A DNA stretch of 64,000 nt from Soonwooa sp023440705 (GCA_023440705.1 JAEXRP010000024.1:3890-67889), one strand, 5' to 3'; positions 7,817-16,044 are shown, numbered from the stretch's first letter. The notes: generated from the letters alone by a model not told the origin. Translations and numbers: made by a program.

Positions 7817-8470
7817 TTAATGATCAATAAGATTGTGTTGAATGGCAAAACGTACTAATCCGGTAGAGTTTCTAATATTCAACTTTTGAAAAATATGTCT
7901 TCGATGTGTTTCGACAGTATTGAAACTAATAAATAATTTATCAGAAATTTCTTTACTGTTGCAGCCATCACATATAAGTTGGATTACTTCCAATTCTCGA
8001 TTAGTAATGCTGTCGAGTGTATCGCCAAGACTTAAGTTTTTTTGAGAATTAGGAGAGTTAAGTAAAGACTGCATGATTTTTTCACGAAGTTCTTCACCAA
8101 CATACTCTTTTCCATTTTTGATGCAAGTTAATGCCTCAACTACTACTTTACTATCATTGTGTTTTTCGACAAATCCATCGATACCAAGTTGAAAAAGATC
8201 GGTAATTCTTTTAATCTTGTTCTCACCAGTTAAGATTAGGATTTTCGTATTTTGATGAAGTTTTTTTATAGATTTGATAAACTCTGTAGGATTTTCGTTT
8301 TCAAATACTATTTCAGTAATTATTAAATCGACTTGGTTTTTTTCTAACCATTGGCTAGCTTCATAATGAGAGTTTGTAAATCCTGCAATCTCAAATCCTT
8401 TTTTTCGAGATAGGAGTGATACCAAACCATCAATAACGATTTGATGTTGGTCAATAATGTAAATTTTCAT
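7817..8470 (-). CDS. LuxR/NarL-type response regulator with degenerate receiver (Glu at the phospho-site)
   Basis: A 217-residue two-domain regulator. The receiver domain (1-120) has IIDQHQIV where the acidic pair is normally DD (only D7 remains), QVDLIITEIVF where the phospho-accepting Asp should be (it is Glu53), and conserved Thr (ILILTGEN) and Lys (GFVEKHND) switch residues. A C-terminal LuxR helix-turn-helix (about 152-215) reads TNRELEVIQLICDG, SKEISDKLFISFNTVETHRR. Glu at the Asp position often mimics phosphorylation, so the protein may be constitutively active or governed by another signal. It is convergent with the curli operon. E. coli curli is controlled by CsgD, also a LuxR-type regulator with an atypical receiver, so a link to curli control is plausible but unproven. 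Confidence 0.88.
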   Translation of the reverse strand: MKIYIIDQHQIVIDGLVSLLSRKKGFEIAGFTNSHYEASQWLEKNQVDLIITEIVFENENPTEFIKSIKKLHQNTKILILTGENKIKRITDLFQLGIDGFVEKHNDSKVVVEALTCIKNGKEYVGEELREKIMQSLLNSPNSQKNLSLGDTLDSITNRELEVIQLICDGCNSKEISDKLFISFNTVETHRRHIFQKLNIRNSTGLVRFAIQHNLIDH

Positions 8471-8608
8471 TTGGTTATTTAGTTTTAGTTTAAAATTATT
8501 TAGTTTTTATGGTGACATATTGATGTGTATTTCAATTGTTTTTTGTGTTTTAAAATAAGAGTACTGCAAGATACTGATTTTAAATAAAATATAACTGATT
8601 TTAAAACA

Positions 8609-9019
8609 TTATTTACTCCATTTTGTATCAATTAAAGCCATAAGAAATTCTGGACATTTAATAATTTTATTATTTTCGGCATTCAGAAAGAATAGAGTAG
8701 TACTGGCTTCTGTAATTTTTTCATCATTTTCATTATATATTTCGTAATCAAAGATGATTCTTACGCCAGGTTTTGTTTTAACATAAGTTTTAATATTCAA
8801 AACTTGGTCATATAACGCAGGTTTTATATATTTGATTTGATATTCCGACACGGGAAGAAAAATACCTTTCTTTTCGATCTCATCATAAGATATTCCAAGT
8901 GAACGAAATAGCTCTACTCGGGCTACTTCTAAGTAGGTTGCATAGTTACCATAATAGACATATTTCATAGGGTCAGTTTCGGCGTAACGTACTCTTATTG
9001 AGGTTTTTGTGTGTATCAT
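8609..9019 (-). CDS. Acyl-CoA thioesterase, YbgC/FadM type (hotdog fold)
   Basis: A 136-residue single hotdog domain. The signature RVRYAETDPMKYVYYGNYATY (residues 9-29, shortened here) contains the catalytic Asp of the 4-hydroxybenzoyl-CoA thioesterase/YbgC group and the following YxxY-type NYxxYLE segment. Later strands read EYQIKYIKPALYDQVLNIKT and IFDYEIYNENDEKI. It would hydrolyse acyl-CoA or acyl-ACP thioesters in the cytoplasm; the substrate cannot be read from sequence. It stands alone, divergent from dnaA with 136 bp between. Confidence 0.85.
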   Translation of the reverse strand: MIHTKTSIRVRYAETDPMKYVYYGNYATYLEVARVELFRSLGISYDEIEKKGIFLPVSEYQIKYIKPALYDQVLNIKTYVKTKPGVRIIFDYEIYNENDEKITEASTTLFFLNAENNKIIKCPEFLMALIDTKWSK

Positions 9020-9155
9020 TTTAAGTGATTATTAATACATACAAATATATTTTTTAATAAGCAATAGAGCAAAAATTTTTTTTATTAAATTATAATTAGA
9101 TATTTGTCACCCCTATGAAAATTAGTGGTCTAACCTGGAAAAAGCAGCAAGAAAA

Positions 9156-10607
9156 ATGAATGAAAATTTAGTTTTGATATGGGAAAAATGTCTTCAGTTC
9201 ATGCGAGATAATCTCAACGCTGCGGAGGATCATTCGGACCTTAAAAAATTAGAAAACTCTTTTGATTTATTATTTGATAAAGTTAAACCATTATCTTTAG
9301 TTAATCATAATTTGACTTTATTAGTTCCTAGTGACTTTTATAAAGAATATATCGAAGACAATTATTTGTCTTTGCTATCTGCTGCGCTTAAAAAATACAT
9401 TGGTAAAGGAGTTAAGCTTTGGTATTCTGTTATGGAAAACAAACCAGTTGGTAAAGAAGCTCCAATTACTGTTAATGTAAAAGGTAATAGTACGCAAACG
9501 CCAAAAATCCAAGAAGCTCTACCAATCCAAAAAGAAACGAACATTAATCCGTTCGTGGTTCCAGGTATCAAAAAAGTTAATATAGAATCTAACCTAAAAG
9601 CAGATTTATCGTTTGATAATTTTGTAGAAGGAGAGAGTAATAAATTGGCTGCGACGGTTGGTAAAACTATTGCTAAACGTCCTGGTGCAACGGCTTTTAA
9701 CCCATTGTTTGTACATGGTGGTTATGGTGTTGGTAAGACGCACTTAGCGCAAGCTATTGGTCTAGAAGTTAAAAATTCTTGTCCTGATAAAGTGGTTTTA
9801 TATCAATCTTCAGAGAAATTTATTCAAGATTTTATTAAAGCTGCAAAGTCTCAAAACAAAACAGATTTCCAAAATTATTATCAGTTAGTTGATGTTTTAA
9901 TAATTGATGATATCCAGTTTTTATCAGGAAAAGCGGCAACACAAGATAGTTTCTTCCATATTTTTGATTATCTACATCAAAACGGAAAACAGATTATTTT
10001 AACGTCTGATAAAGCGCCAGCTGATATTATGGACATTCAGGAACGTATTGTTTCTCGTTTCAAATGGGGTTTAACAGCAGAAATTAAATCGCCTAACTTC
10101 GAGACACGTCGTCAAATTATCGTTGATAAATTAAGTCGTGACGGTATCGTTTTAACAGACGATATGCTAGATTTCTTAGCAACAGAGGTTAAAACCAACG
10201 TTCGTGAGTTGATGGGTGTTATCAATTCGGTGATTGCTTACTCAACAGTTTATAAGTCAGATTTAAGTTTAGAATTACTTAAAGAAACGATTAATAAAAT
10301 CGCGACAACTCAGAAGAAAACAATCAATATTCCGTACATCCAAGAAGTGGTTTGCGAATATTTCGGGATCAACAGAGAGTTGTTGTTATCAAAATCTAGA
10401 AAAAGAGAAGTAGCTTTGCCAAGACAGTTAGCCATGTATTTTGCAAAAGAATTAACCAATTCTACCTATACCAAAATCGGTGAAGAAATGGGCGGAAAAG
10501 ACCATTCGACGGTAATCTACGCTTGCGACACGATTCGTGATGTTTCGAAAATCGATAAAGAAATCAAAAAATATATCAAAGATTTGAAAGAGCGTATCAA
10601 TCATTAA
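9156..10607 (+). CDS. dnaA: Chromosomal replication initiator DnaA
   Basis: Binds DnaA boxes at oriC and melts the origin in its ATP form. The 483 residues show domain I (1-90, starting NLVLIWEKCLQFM), a variable linker, the AAA+ domain with Walker A (VHGGYGVGKTHLAQ, about residue 185) and Walker B (VLIIDDIQFL), the arginine-finger region (ERIVSRFKWGL), and the DNA-binding domain IV with the family signature GGKDHSTVIYAC near residue 450. Length and ATG at 9156 fit the family. I found no cluster of TTATNCACA DnaA boxes in the flanking intergenic DNA, so there is no sign that oriC is next to dnaA here. A terminator follows. Confidence 0.97.
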   Translation: MNENLVLIWEKCLQFMRDNLNAAEDHSDLKKLENSFDLLFDKVKPLSLVNHNLTLLVPSDFYKEYIEDNYLSLLSAALKKYIGKGVKLWYSVMENKPVGKEAPITVNVKGNSTQTPKIQEALPIQKETNINPFVVPGIKKVNIESNLKADLSFDNFVEGESNKLAATVGKTIAKRPGATAFNPLFVHGGYGVGKTHLAQAIGLEVKNSCPDKVVLYQSSEKFIQDFIKAAKSQNKTDFQNYYQLVDVLIIDDIQFLSGKAATQDSFFHIFDYLHQNGKQIILTSDKAPADIMDIQERIVSRFKWGLTAEIKSPNFETRRQIIVDKLSRDGIVLTDDMLDFLATEVKTNVRELMGVINSVIAYSTVYKSDLSLELLKETINKIATTQKKTINIPYIQEVVCEYFGINRELLLSKSRKREVALPRQLAMYFAKELTNSTYTKIGEEMGGKDHSTVIYACDTIRDVSKIDKEIKKYIKDLKERINH

Positions 10608-10625
10608 TCGATGATAAATAATATA

Positions 10626-10664
10626 GAAAAGGCTTTAATTTATTTTAAAGCCTTTTCTTTTTTT
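10626..10664 (+). terminator. Rho-independent terminator after dnaA
   Basis: Inverted repeat AAAAGGCTTTAA ... TTAAAGCCTTTT with a 6-nt loop followed by CTTTTTTT, 20 bp past the dnaA stop. Confidence 0.85.
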
Positions 10665-10678
10665 AATAAATTCACAAC

Positions 10679-11143
10679 ATGAAAATTTTAATGCTTTGTT
10701 TAGGAAATATCTGTCGTAGTCCATTGGCAGAAGGAATATTGAGAAGTAAATTATCCTCTGACTTTGAGGTTGATAGCGCCGGAACAATCTCGATACATGA
10801 AGGTGAAAAAGCGGACAAGCGTTCTATAAAAGTGGCTGCTAACCACCATGTCGATATTAACGAACATCGCTCGCGCCCGATTACTGCTAAAGATTTTGAA
10901 AATTTTGATAGAATCTATTGTATGGATTTACATAATCTTCAAGATGCATTATCAATGGCGAAAAATGATGAACAACGTGCAAAAGTTAGTTTAATTTTGG
11001 ATGTTCTTAATTCTGGAAAAAGCAATGAAGTTCCCGATCCGTATTGGGGCGACTTATCAGATTTTGAAAACATTTATCAAATGTTGGATGAAGCCTGCAA
11101 TGTGATTGCAAAGGAAATTAATTTTAATTCAAAAACAATATAA
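10679..11143 (+). CDS. Low-molecular-weight protein-tyrosine phosphatase
   Basis: A 154-residue cytoplasmic phosphatase. The catalytic P-loop CLGNICRSP (C-X5-R-S, residues 7-15) sits at the N-terminus as in all LMW-PTPs, and the general-acid motif VPDPYWGD is near residue 119. In many bacteria such enzymes act on tyrosine kinases for exopolysaccharide, or on arginine phosphate; neither can be decided here because no kinase is nearby. It is followed after a 1-nt gap by the methylase-family gene, so the two are probably one operon. Confidence 0.92.
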   Translation: MKILMLCLGNICRSPLAEGILRSKLSSDFEVDSAGTISIHEGEKADKRSIKVAANHHVDINEHRSRPITAKDFENFDRIYCMDLHNLQDALSMAKNDEQRAKVSLILDVLNSGKSNEVPDPYWGDLSDFENIYQMLDEACNVIAKEINFNSKTI

Positions 11144-11144
11144 G

Positions 11145-11843
11145 ATGTTGTATTTGTTACCAGCATATTTGTCAGAAAATTCGCCGATTGATTATTTTGC
11201 GCCAACCATTCGTGAGATTATTATGAATGTTGATCATTTTTTTGTAGAGAATGAAAAAACGGCTAGACGTGTTATTAAATTTTTTGCGCCTGAAAAAAAA
11301 CAATCTGAACTAAAATTATATTTACTCGACAAATATTCTGAAGCCTCGGATCTCAAAGAAGCGCAAGACTTGATGAAGTCGGATGTGGATTTTGGATTGT
11401 TGTCAGAAGCTGGCTTGCCATGCATTGGTGATCCTGGAAATATTATGGTGAAGTGGTCGCACCAACACAACATAAAAGTTGTTCCAGTTAATGGACCTAG
11501 TTCTTTTGTTTTGGCTTTGGTGGCGAGTGGATTTAACGGACAACAATTTAGTTTTAGTGGCTATTTGGCGATCGATAAGCAAGAAAAGAAAAAGCAAATT
11601 CAGCATTTAGAAAGCCTGATGCAGAAGACTGGTTTTACTCAAATTTTTATGGAAACGCCTTATCGCAATAACCAAATGTTGGAGGATTTAATTAAATATC
11701 TACAACCAAACACTCAGCTTTGTATCGCGGCAAATATCAACGATCCTGAGCACGAATTTATCAAAACAAAATCTGCTAAAGATTGGTCAAAATCTAAACC
11801 AGAATTACATAAAATCCCTGCCGTTTTTTTAATCGGAAAATAA
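11145..11843 (+). CDS. SAM-dependent methyltransferase, tetrapyrrole-methylase fold (RsmI-like)
   Basis: A 232-residue protein starting at the ATG at 11145, one base after the upstream stop. It shows TP-methylase features: a start LYLLPAYLSENSPIDYF, an ENEKTARRVIKFF helix, the SAM-site loop DFGLLSEAGLPCIGDPG and the VPVNGPSSFVLALVASGF motif; RsmI has the same two (ISDAGTPLISDPG, VPLPGPCAAITALSASGL). It lacks the C-terminal extension of E. coli RsmI (286 residues) and the usual PTPIGN start, so it is a divergent short member common in Bacteroidota. 2'-O-methylation of 16S rRNA is possible but not assured. Confidence 0.8.
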   Translation: MLYLLPAYLSENSPIDYFAPTIREIIMNVDHFFVENEKTARRVIKFFAPEKKQSELKLYLLDKYSEASDLKEAQDLMKSDVDFGLLSEAGLPCIGDPGNIMVKWSHQHNIKVVPVNGPSSFVLALVASGFNGQQFSFSGYLAIDKQEKKKQIQHLESLMQKTGFTQIFMETPYRNNQMLEDLIKYLQPNTQLCIAANINDPEHEFIKTKSAKDWSKSKPELHKIPAVFLIGK

Positions 11844-11865
11844 TAAAATACCAAACACAAATACT

Positions 11866-12933
11866 ATGAAAACCACATTTCCATTTTATCTAAAACTCTC
11901 GAGTGTCCTTGTAAGTATAGTGATTTTAGGTTTTTTAGCTAAACTTGGCGAACGCATTATTGTACCCATGATTTTGGGTTTGTTATTTTCAATTTTGTTA
12001 ACGCCCGCTAGTCGTTTTTTAGAAAAGAAACTAAGGTTTTCTAGAAGTATGTCGTCGATATTTGTTAGCATTTTAGCAATGTTAGCGATTTCGGGAGTTG
12101 TTTATATTATGGCGGTTCAGATTGGTAAGTTATCCGAAGATTGGCCAGCTTTCCAAAAGCAAATTACAGATCTGTTTGATCAGTTACAGAGCTGGTTTTA
12201 CAACACATTTGGTGTTAAACGTAGTGAGCAATTAACTTATATTAATGATACCGCCAAAAAAAGCATTAGTACAGGAACAGCTATTTTGGAAAAGATTGTC
12301 AGTTCGGTATCTTATGTTTTGATGATTTCTGCATTTACATTTTTGTTCACTTTATTTTTCTTGTTGTATAGGACTCGATTAGTTCACTTTTTAGTCTTAA
12401 GTTTTAGCAAAGACGAACATAAAAATGTTGTGTACGAAGTTGTTGAAAATATTCAATTTATGGTAAAGAAATATCTAGTAGGTTTGTTTTTACAAATGAT
12501 AATAGTGATGATTTTATCCTTTATCGCGTATACAATTATTGGGATTAAATACAATGTCATGTTAGCGGTTTTAACAGGAGTTCTCAATATTTTACCATAC
12601 ATCGGCATTTTTACGGCTTTGCTTATTGGCGTTCTCATCACATTTGCAACCTCAAGTTTATCGAGTGTATTATTCTTAGTGATTTCTATAGTTGTTATCC
12701 ATGCGATAGATGGCAATATTATTATGCCAAAAGTTGTCGGTTCTAAAGTCAAGATTAATTCACTTATTGTGATTATTGGTTTGGTAGTTGGAGAGATGCT
12801 TTGGGGGATTTCTGGGATGCTGTTAACGATTCCGATTCTTGCCATTGCAAAAATTGTGTTTGACCGTATCGACAATACCAAAGCTTGGGGTTATCTAATG
12901 GGCGAAGACGACGATGATGAAACCGAAAAATAG
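11866..12933 (+). CDS. AI-2E family transporter (PerM/UPF0118)
   Basis: A 355-residue polytopic inner-membrane protein. N-terminal helices read YLKLSSVLVSIVILGFLAKL and PMILGLLFSILLTPASRFLEK, then a periplasmic amphipathic stretch (about 85-140), then the characteristic C-terminal block with GVLNILPYIGIFTALLIGV and GNIIMPKVVGSKVKINSLIV; the family hallmark is the PYIGxxxG and the VxGxxxxLxPLxV-like segment. Family members include Na+/H+ antiporters and putative autoinducer-2 exporters, so the substrate is open. It ends in an acidic tail (GEDDDDETEK). It lies 22 bp after the methylase gene and before a terminator, probably the last gene of that transcript. Confidence 0.88.
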   Translation: MKTTFPFYLKLSSVLVSIVILGFLAKLGERIIVPMILGLLFSILLTPASRFLEKKLRFSRSMSSIFVSILAMLAISGVVYIMAVQIGKLSEDWPAFQKQITDLFDQLQSWFYNTFGVKRSEQLTYINDTAKKSISTGTAILEKIVSSVSYVLMISAFTFLFTLFFLLYRTRLVHFLVLSFSKDEHKNVVYEVVENIQFMVKKYLVGLFLQMIIVMILSFIAYTIIGIKYNVMLAVLTGVLNILPYIGIFTALLIGVLITFATSSLSSVLFLVISIVVIHAIDGNIIMPKVVGSKVKINSLIVIIGLVVGEMLWGISGMLLTIPILAIAKIVFDRIDNTKAWGYLMGEDDDDETEK

Positions 12934-12940
12934 TAATTAT

Positions 12941-12967
12941 AATCTCAGAATATTCTGAGATTTTTTA
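12941..12967 (+). terminator. Rho-independent terminator after the AI-2E transporter
   Basis: A perfect inverted repeat AATCTCAGAAT/ATTCTGAGATT (12941-12962) runs into a T-run, 7 bp past the stop. Confidence 0.88.
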
Positions 12968-12997
12968 TTTGTGAAATCTTTGTAAAATATTTAACCT

Positions 12998-13026
12998 TTG
13001 TTAACGTATGACTTGCACCAACTTTG
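12998..13026 (+). promoter_or_regulatory. Putative promoter, TTG-N18-CAACTTTG
   Basis: TTG (12998-13000), an 18-nt spacer, then CAACTTTG (13019-13026), one mismatch from TANNTTTG. The start codon of the next gene is 30 nt downstream at 13056. Confidence 0.5.
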
Positions 13027-13055
13027 CAAATACTGTTATTATAAAACACAGTATC

Positions 13056-13433
13056 ATGTTAAATAAAAAAGTAGCCGGTCTTTGGATCGATGGGAGAAAA
13101 GCAATTGTTGTAAGTAATCATAATGCCGAAACTATCTCTGATTTTGAAGTAAAAGGAAATCTAAAAGTTGAAGTACAAGTCGGTAATTCTAACGAACATA
13201 CTGCCAACAATGTCGAAAAAACCAACAGAGTAAAATTCTATAAAGAGATAGAAAAAGAAATCACCAACAGTACAGAGCTTTATATTACTGGTCCTGGCAC
13301 TGCGCAAGAGGAACTTAGAAACTACCTTCTAGAAACGCCTCAATACAAAAATCTAAAGATAACTTTAGGCACAGATTCGCAGCTTAACGATGCAGAAGTT
13401 CTTAATGAAGTTAAAAGTCACTACGGTGTCTAA
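13056..13433 (+). CDS. Small eRF1/Pelota-domain-like protein (uncertain)
   Basis: A 125-residue cytoplasmic protein. The ATG at 13056 is preferred over the upstream in-frame ATG at 13008 because the promoter-like element lies between them. It begins KKVAGLWIDGRKAIVVS, has a basic, Asn-rich middle with FYKEIEKEI, and then LYITGPGTAQEELRNYLL and a C-terminal LNDAEVLNEVKSHYGV. The order WIDxxxA, GPGxAxxEL and a final KVxxHY-like end resembles small bacterial proteins related to the eRF1/Dom34 domain-3 fold. This is a weak recognition from memory; the function is unknown. It stands alone between two terminators. Confidence 0.6.
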   Translation: MLNKKVAGLWIDGRKAIVVSNHNAETISDFEVKGNLKVEVQVGNSNEHTANNVEKTNRVKFYKEIEKEITNSTELYITGPGTAQEELRNYLLETPQYKNLKITLGTDSQLNDAEVLNEVKSHYGV

Positions 13434-13466
13434 GTCATTTATATCAAATTAAATTTTTCAATATTA

Positions 13467-13494
13467 AACCATTCGCAAGAGTGGTTTTTTTTTG
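13467..13494 (+). terminator. Probable terminator, short stem
   Basis: AAACCA ... TGGTTT short stem followed by a run of nine T, about 35 bp past the preceding stop. The stem is weak but the T-run is strong. Confidence 0.55.
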
Positions 13495-13550
13495 TTTTTG
13501 TAGGATTAAATTTTAAATGAAATTAACACTTTCTAATCGCTTTTCAATCG

Positions 13551-13579
13551 TTGTGTTGATGGCTTTTTTTGTACTTTTG
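13551..13579 (+). promoter_or_regulatory. kbl promoter, TTG-N18-TACTTTTG
   Basis: TTG at 13551-13553, an 18-nt spacer and TACTTTTG at 13572-13579 match the Bacteroidota consensus perfectly. The kbl start codon is 24 nt downstream. Confidence 0.7.
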
Positions 13580-13602
13580 TTAAAACTGAAAAGTAGAAAA
13601 TT

Positions 13603-14796
13603 ATGATCTCTAAAAAGTATCTCGAAAATTTACAAAACGAATTACAAAATATCGATAACGAAGGTCTCTTCAAAAGAGAACGTATTATCACCTCACAACA
13701 ATCTGCCGAGATTGAAGCTAATGGAAAAAAACTTCTTAATTTCTGTGCCAACAATTATTTAGGATTATCCAACAATCCAGAAGTGATGAAGGCGTCGCAA
13801 GACATGATTGCATCACATGGTTATGGGATGTCGTCGGTTAGATTTATTTGTGGAACGCAAGATATTCACAAAGAGTTAGAAGCTAAAATTTCTAAATTTT
13901 TAGGACTTGAAGACACCATTCTTTATGCTGCATGTTTCGATGCTAATGGAGGTGTTTTCGAACCATTATTCTCGGACGAAGATGCAATTATTTCGGATGA
14001 GCTTAACCATGCTTCGATTATTGATGGTGTTAGATTGTGTAAAGCTGCGAGATACCGTTATAAAAACAACAATATGGAAGATCTAGAAGCACAATTAATT
14101 GAAGCTTCAAAGAAAAATCATAGATTCAAAATTATCGTTACTGACGGCGTTTTCTCGATGGACGGTATTGTTGCTGATCTTAAAGGTGTTTGTGATTTAG
14201 CTGATAAATATGATGCTTTGGTGATGGTTGACGATTCTCACGCAACTGGTTTTATTGGTAAAACAGGTCGTGGAACACACGAAGCTAACGATGTTATGGG
14301 TAGAGTAGACATCATTACATCAACTTTAGGAAAAGCTTTAGGTGGTGCTTTGGGTGGATTTACTTCTGGTAAAAAAGAAATCATCGATATGTTACGTCAA
14401 CGTTCTAGACCTTATTTGTTCTCAAATTCTTTGGCGCCAGGTATTGTTGGTGCTGCGATGAAGGTTTTGGATATGATTTCTGATGATACAACTTTGCGCG
14501 ATAAAGTAATGGACAATGCAGAGTATTTTAGAACCGAAATGAAAGCTAAAGGTTTCGATATTCCTGATGGTGACGCTGCAATTGTTCCTGTAATGTTGTA
14601 CGATGCGCCACTTTCTCAAAAAATGGCGGAAAAGCTTATGGATGAAGGTATTTATGTAATCGGATTCTTCTATCCAGTTGTGCCAAAAGGTAAAGCGAGA
14701 ATTAGAGTTCAGCTTTCTGCAGCGCATACGAGAGAGCATTTGGATAAAGCGATTGCTGCTTTTGAAAAAGTTGGAAAAGAATTAGGCGTTATCTAG
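13603..14796 (+). CDS. kbl: Glycine C-acetyltransferase (2-amino-3-ketobutyrate CoA ligase)
   Basis: A PLP enzyme of the alpha-oxoamine synthase family that cleaves 2-amino-3-ketobutyrate with CoA to glycine and acetyl-CoA in threonine breakdown. The 397 residues match E. coli Kbl in length and sequence: NFCANNYLGLSNNPEV, SVRFICGTQDIHKELE, the cofactor Asp region VMVDDSHATGFIGKTGRGT and the PLP-lysine segment ITSTLGKALGGALGGFTSG (about residue 244). It ends VRIQLSAAHT-like (RVQLSAAHTREHLDKAIAAF). No threonine dehydrogenase gene is in the window. It has its own promoter and terminator, so it is monocistronic. A related enzyme of the same family is at 32363. Confidence 0.96.
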   Translation: MISKKYLENLQNELQNIDNEGLFKRERIITSQQSAEIEANGKKLLNFCANNYLGLSNNPEVMKASQDMIASHGYGMSSVRFICGTQDIHKELEAKISKFLGLEDTILYAACFDANGGVFEPLFSDEDAIISDELNHASIIDGVRLCKAARYRYKNNNMEDLEAQLIEASKKNHRFKIIVTDGVFSMDGIVADLKGVCDLADKYDALVMVDDSHATGFIGKTGRGTHEANDVMGRVDIITSTLGKALGGALGGFTSGKKEIIDMLRQRSRPYLFSNSLAPGIVGAAMKVLDMISDDTTLRDKVMDNAEYFRTEMKAKGFDIPDGDAAIVPVMLYDAPLSQKMAEKLMDEGIYVIGFFYPVVPKGKARIRVQLSAAHTREHLDKAIAAFEKVGKELGVI

Positions 14797-14820
14797 TTTT
14801 AAAAATATTAAAATACAATT

Positions 14821-14851
14821 AAAATCCTACATCAACTGTAGGATTTTTTAT
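14821..14851 (+). terminator. Rho-independent terminator after kbl
   Basis: AATCCTACA ... TGTAGGATT stem with a 5-nt loop followed by TTTTTATTTATT, 24 bp past the kbl stop. Confidence 0.87.
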
Positions 14852-14902
14852 TTATTGGCAGTAATCTTGCTAATAGTTTGATGTTTTTAATATTTAATAA
14901 AA

Positions 14903-15076
14903 ATGAAGAAAGTAAGCCTTGGATTTTTTGCAGTTTTAGTGTTGTCTATGTTGACAAGTTGTGAAGCAGTAAGTACCGTTTTTAAAGCCGGAATGTGGTG
15001 GGCTTTTATCTTAATGTTCGCTGGTATTGCCTTAATTATTTGGATCTTATCCAAATTTATGGGAGGAAAGAAGTAA
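14903..15076 (+). CDS. Small lipoprotein with one transmembrane segment
   Basis: A 57-residue protein. A signal-type start (MKKVSLGFFAVLVLSML) ends in the lipobox LTSCEA with Cys20. A single hydrophobic helix follows (WWAFILMFAGIALIIWILSK, residues 32-51) and a KFMGGKK tail. It has its own terminator 15 bp downstream and is clearly protein-like in composition. Similar tiny proteins in Flavobacteriia carry misleading enzyme names in annotation; nothing in this sequence supports an enzymatic role. Function unknown, probably envelope-located. Confidence 0.75.
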   Translation: MKKVSLGFFAVLVLSMLTSCEAVSTVFKAGMWWAFILMFAGIALIIWILSKFMGGKK

Positions 15077-15090
15077 CAATTATAAAAAGA

Positions 15091-15120
15091 AATCCGATGA
15101 TTAATCATCGGATTTTATAT
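15091..15120. terminator. Bidirectional terminator
   Basis: A perfect inverted repeat AATCCGATGATT/AATCATCGGATT with T-rich DNA on the plus side and A-rich DNA on the other, lying between the convergent small lipoprotein gene and the DinB gene. Confidence 0.85.
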
Positions 15121-15612
15121 TTATTTTTCGTCGGCAGATGGTCCGTAGATTCCTGGTAGAGGAAGATCTAGCATTCTCATATAGACTGTCAATTGTCCTC
15201 TGTGGTGGATCAGGTGATTGGTGATAATGTAACGCACCGCACCTATTCTTGGCAACTGCGAGATAACATGATCGCCAGCTTTCAAAGTCCAATCTTGTAA
15301 CCAAAACGCTTCGTCTTTAGAATTTACAAAATCAATATTCTTTTGTAGATTCTCGTCCAACATTGTTTTTAGCTCATCAAGACTATAATTTCCCATTGGC
15401 TTATAATCTACATGAAAATCGAAAACATCTTTATCCGCAGCTCCAGCAACCCAAGAATGTAATTCTACAATGTGGCTAGCCAACTCTCCAACTGACATCG
15501 ATTTTTCGTGAGGTTTCCAAGTCCAATGATCTTGGTTTAGGTTATTAAGAACACGTTTTGTATTGTTAGTTTCGTGTTTTAATTCTGCTATAATTCCGTC
15601 TTTAATGCTCAT
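15121..15612 (-). CDS. DinB/YfiT-like superfamily protein
   Basis: A 163-residue four-helix-bundle protein. The three metal-binding histidines of the DinB fold are in place: H47 (GELASHIVELH), H133 and H137 (TNHLIHHRGQL). The motif HHRGQLTVYMRML after the third His is typical. Members act as thiol-dependent metalloenzymes (thiol S-transferases) or are DNA-damage-induced proteins of unknown activity; it is unrelated to the DinB polymerase at 58810. It is followed by the rhodanese gene, and both point leftwards, with the rhodanese gene first. A link to thiol chemistry is suggested by the pair, as inference. Confidence 0.88.
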   Translation of the reverse strand: MSIKDGIIAELKHETNNTKRVLNNLNQDHWTWKPHEKSMSVGELASHIVELHSWVAGAADKDVFDFHVDYKPMGNYSLDELKTMLDENLQKNIDFVNSKDEAFWLQDWTLKAGDHVISQLPRIGAVRYIITNHLIHHRGQLTVYMRMLDLPLPGIYGPSADEK

Positions 15613-15633
15613 TTTTTATAGGATTAAATAAAA

Positions 15634-15927
15634 TTATTTTTTTAAATTTTCCAAAACTTCGCTTAGATCGTTATAACCACCGCCGTTGTACACGTCAGTG
15701 AGACCTTCTGCTTTAAAGTATTCTGTAGCTTTTCCACTTCTGTTTCCGCTTCTACAAAAGAAAATTTTTGTTCCACTAAGGTTTAGGATTTCTTGTTTAC
15801 GATCTTCAAGCTCGCCAAGTGGAATATTTTGTGCTTCCTCGATGTGTCCATCCATTTCTAATTCCATTGGTTCGCGAACATCGATTAGGTGATAATTACC
15901 AGCTAATAATACATCTTCTATAGCCAT
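15634..15927 (-). CDS. Single-domain rhodanese-like protein
   Basis: A 97-residue rhodanese domain. The active-site loop is CRSGNRS with the nucleophilic Cys at 58, preceded by the family motifs YHLIDVREPMEL and GHIEEAQNIPLG. With only one domain and no signal peptide it is a cytoplasmic sulfur carrier or sulfurtransferase of the GlpE/PspE size class. It lies 21 bp upstream of the DinB gene and is probably co-transcribed with it. The divergent neighbour is queG, 130 bp away. Confidence 0.9.
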   Translation of the reverse strand: MAIEDVLLAGNYHLIDVREPMELEMDGHIEEAQNIPLGELEDRKQEILNLSGTKIFFCRSGNRSGKATEYFKAEGLTDVYNGGGYNDLSEVLENLKK

Positions 15928-16044
15928 TTTATTTAATTTTTTTGATTCTAAACAAAACTACAACTTAATTTTTGGATTCATCTTTTTAGAAATTATAATT
16001 TTTATTTAAAATTTCTATACTTCTTATTAATGCTTTAGAAAACT

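Noticed and set aside
8609..9019. 4-hydroxybenzoyl-CoA thioesterase
   Set aside because: The fold and active-site region are shared by many hotdog thioesterases; sequence does not fix the substrate and there is no aromatic degradation gene nearby.
9019..9156. oriC next to dnaA
   Set aside because: I looked for TTATNCACA boxes and an AT-rich unwinding element in the flanking DNA and found no cluster of boxes, so oriC is not called here.
15121..15612. Homologue of the translesion polymerase DinB
   Set aside because: The DinB/YfiT-like family has the same name for historical reasons but is a metal-binding helical bundle, unrelated to the polymerase at 58810.
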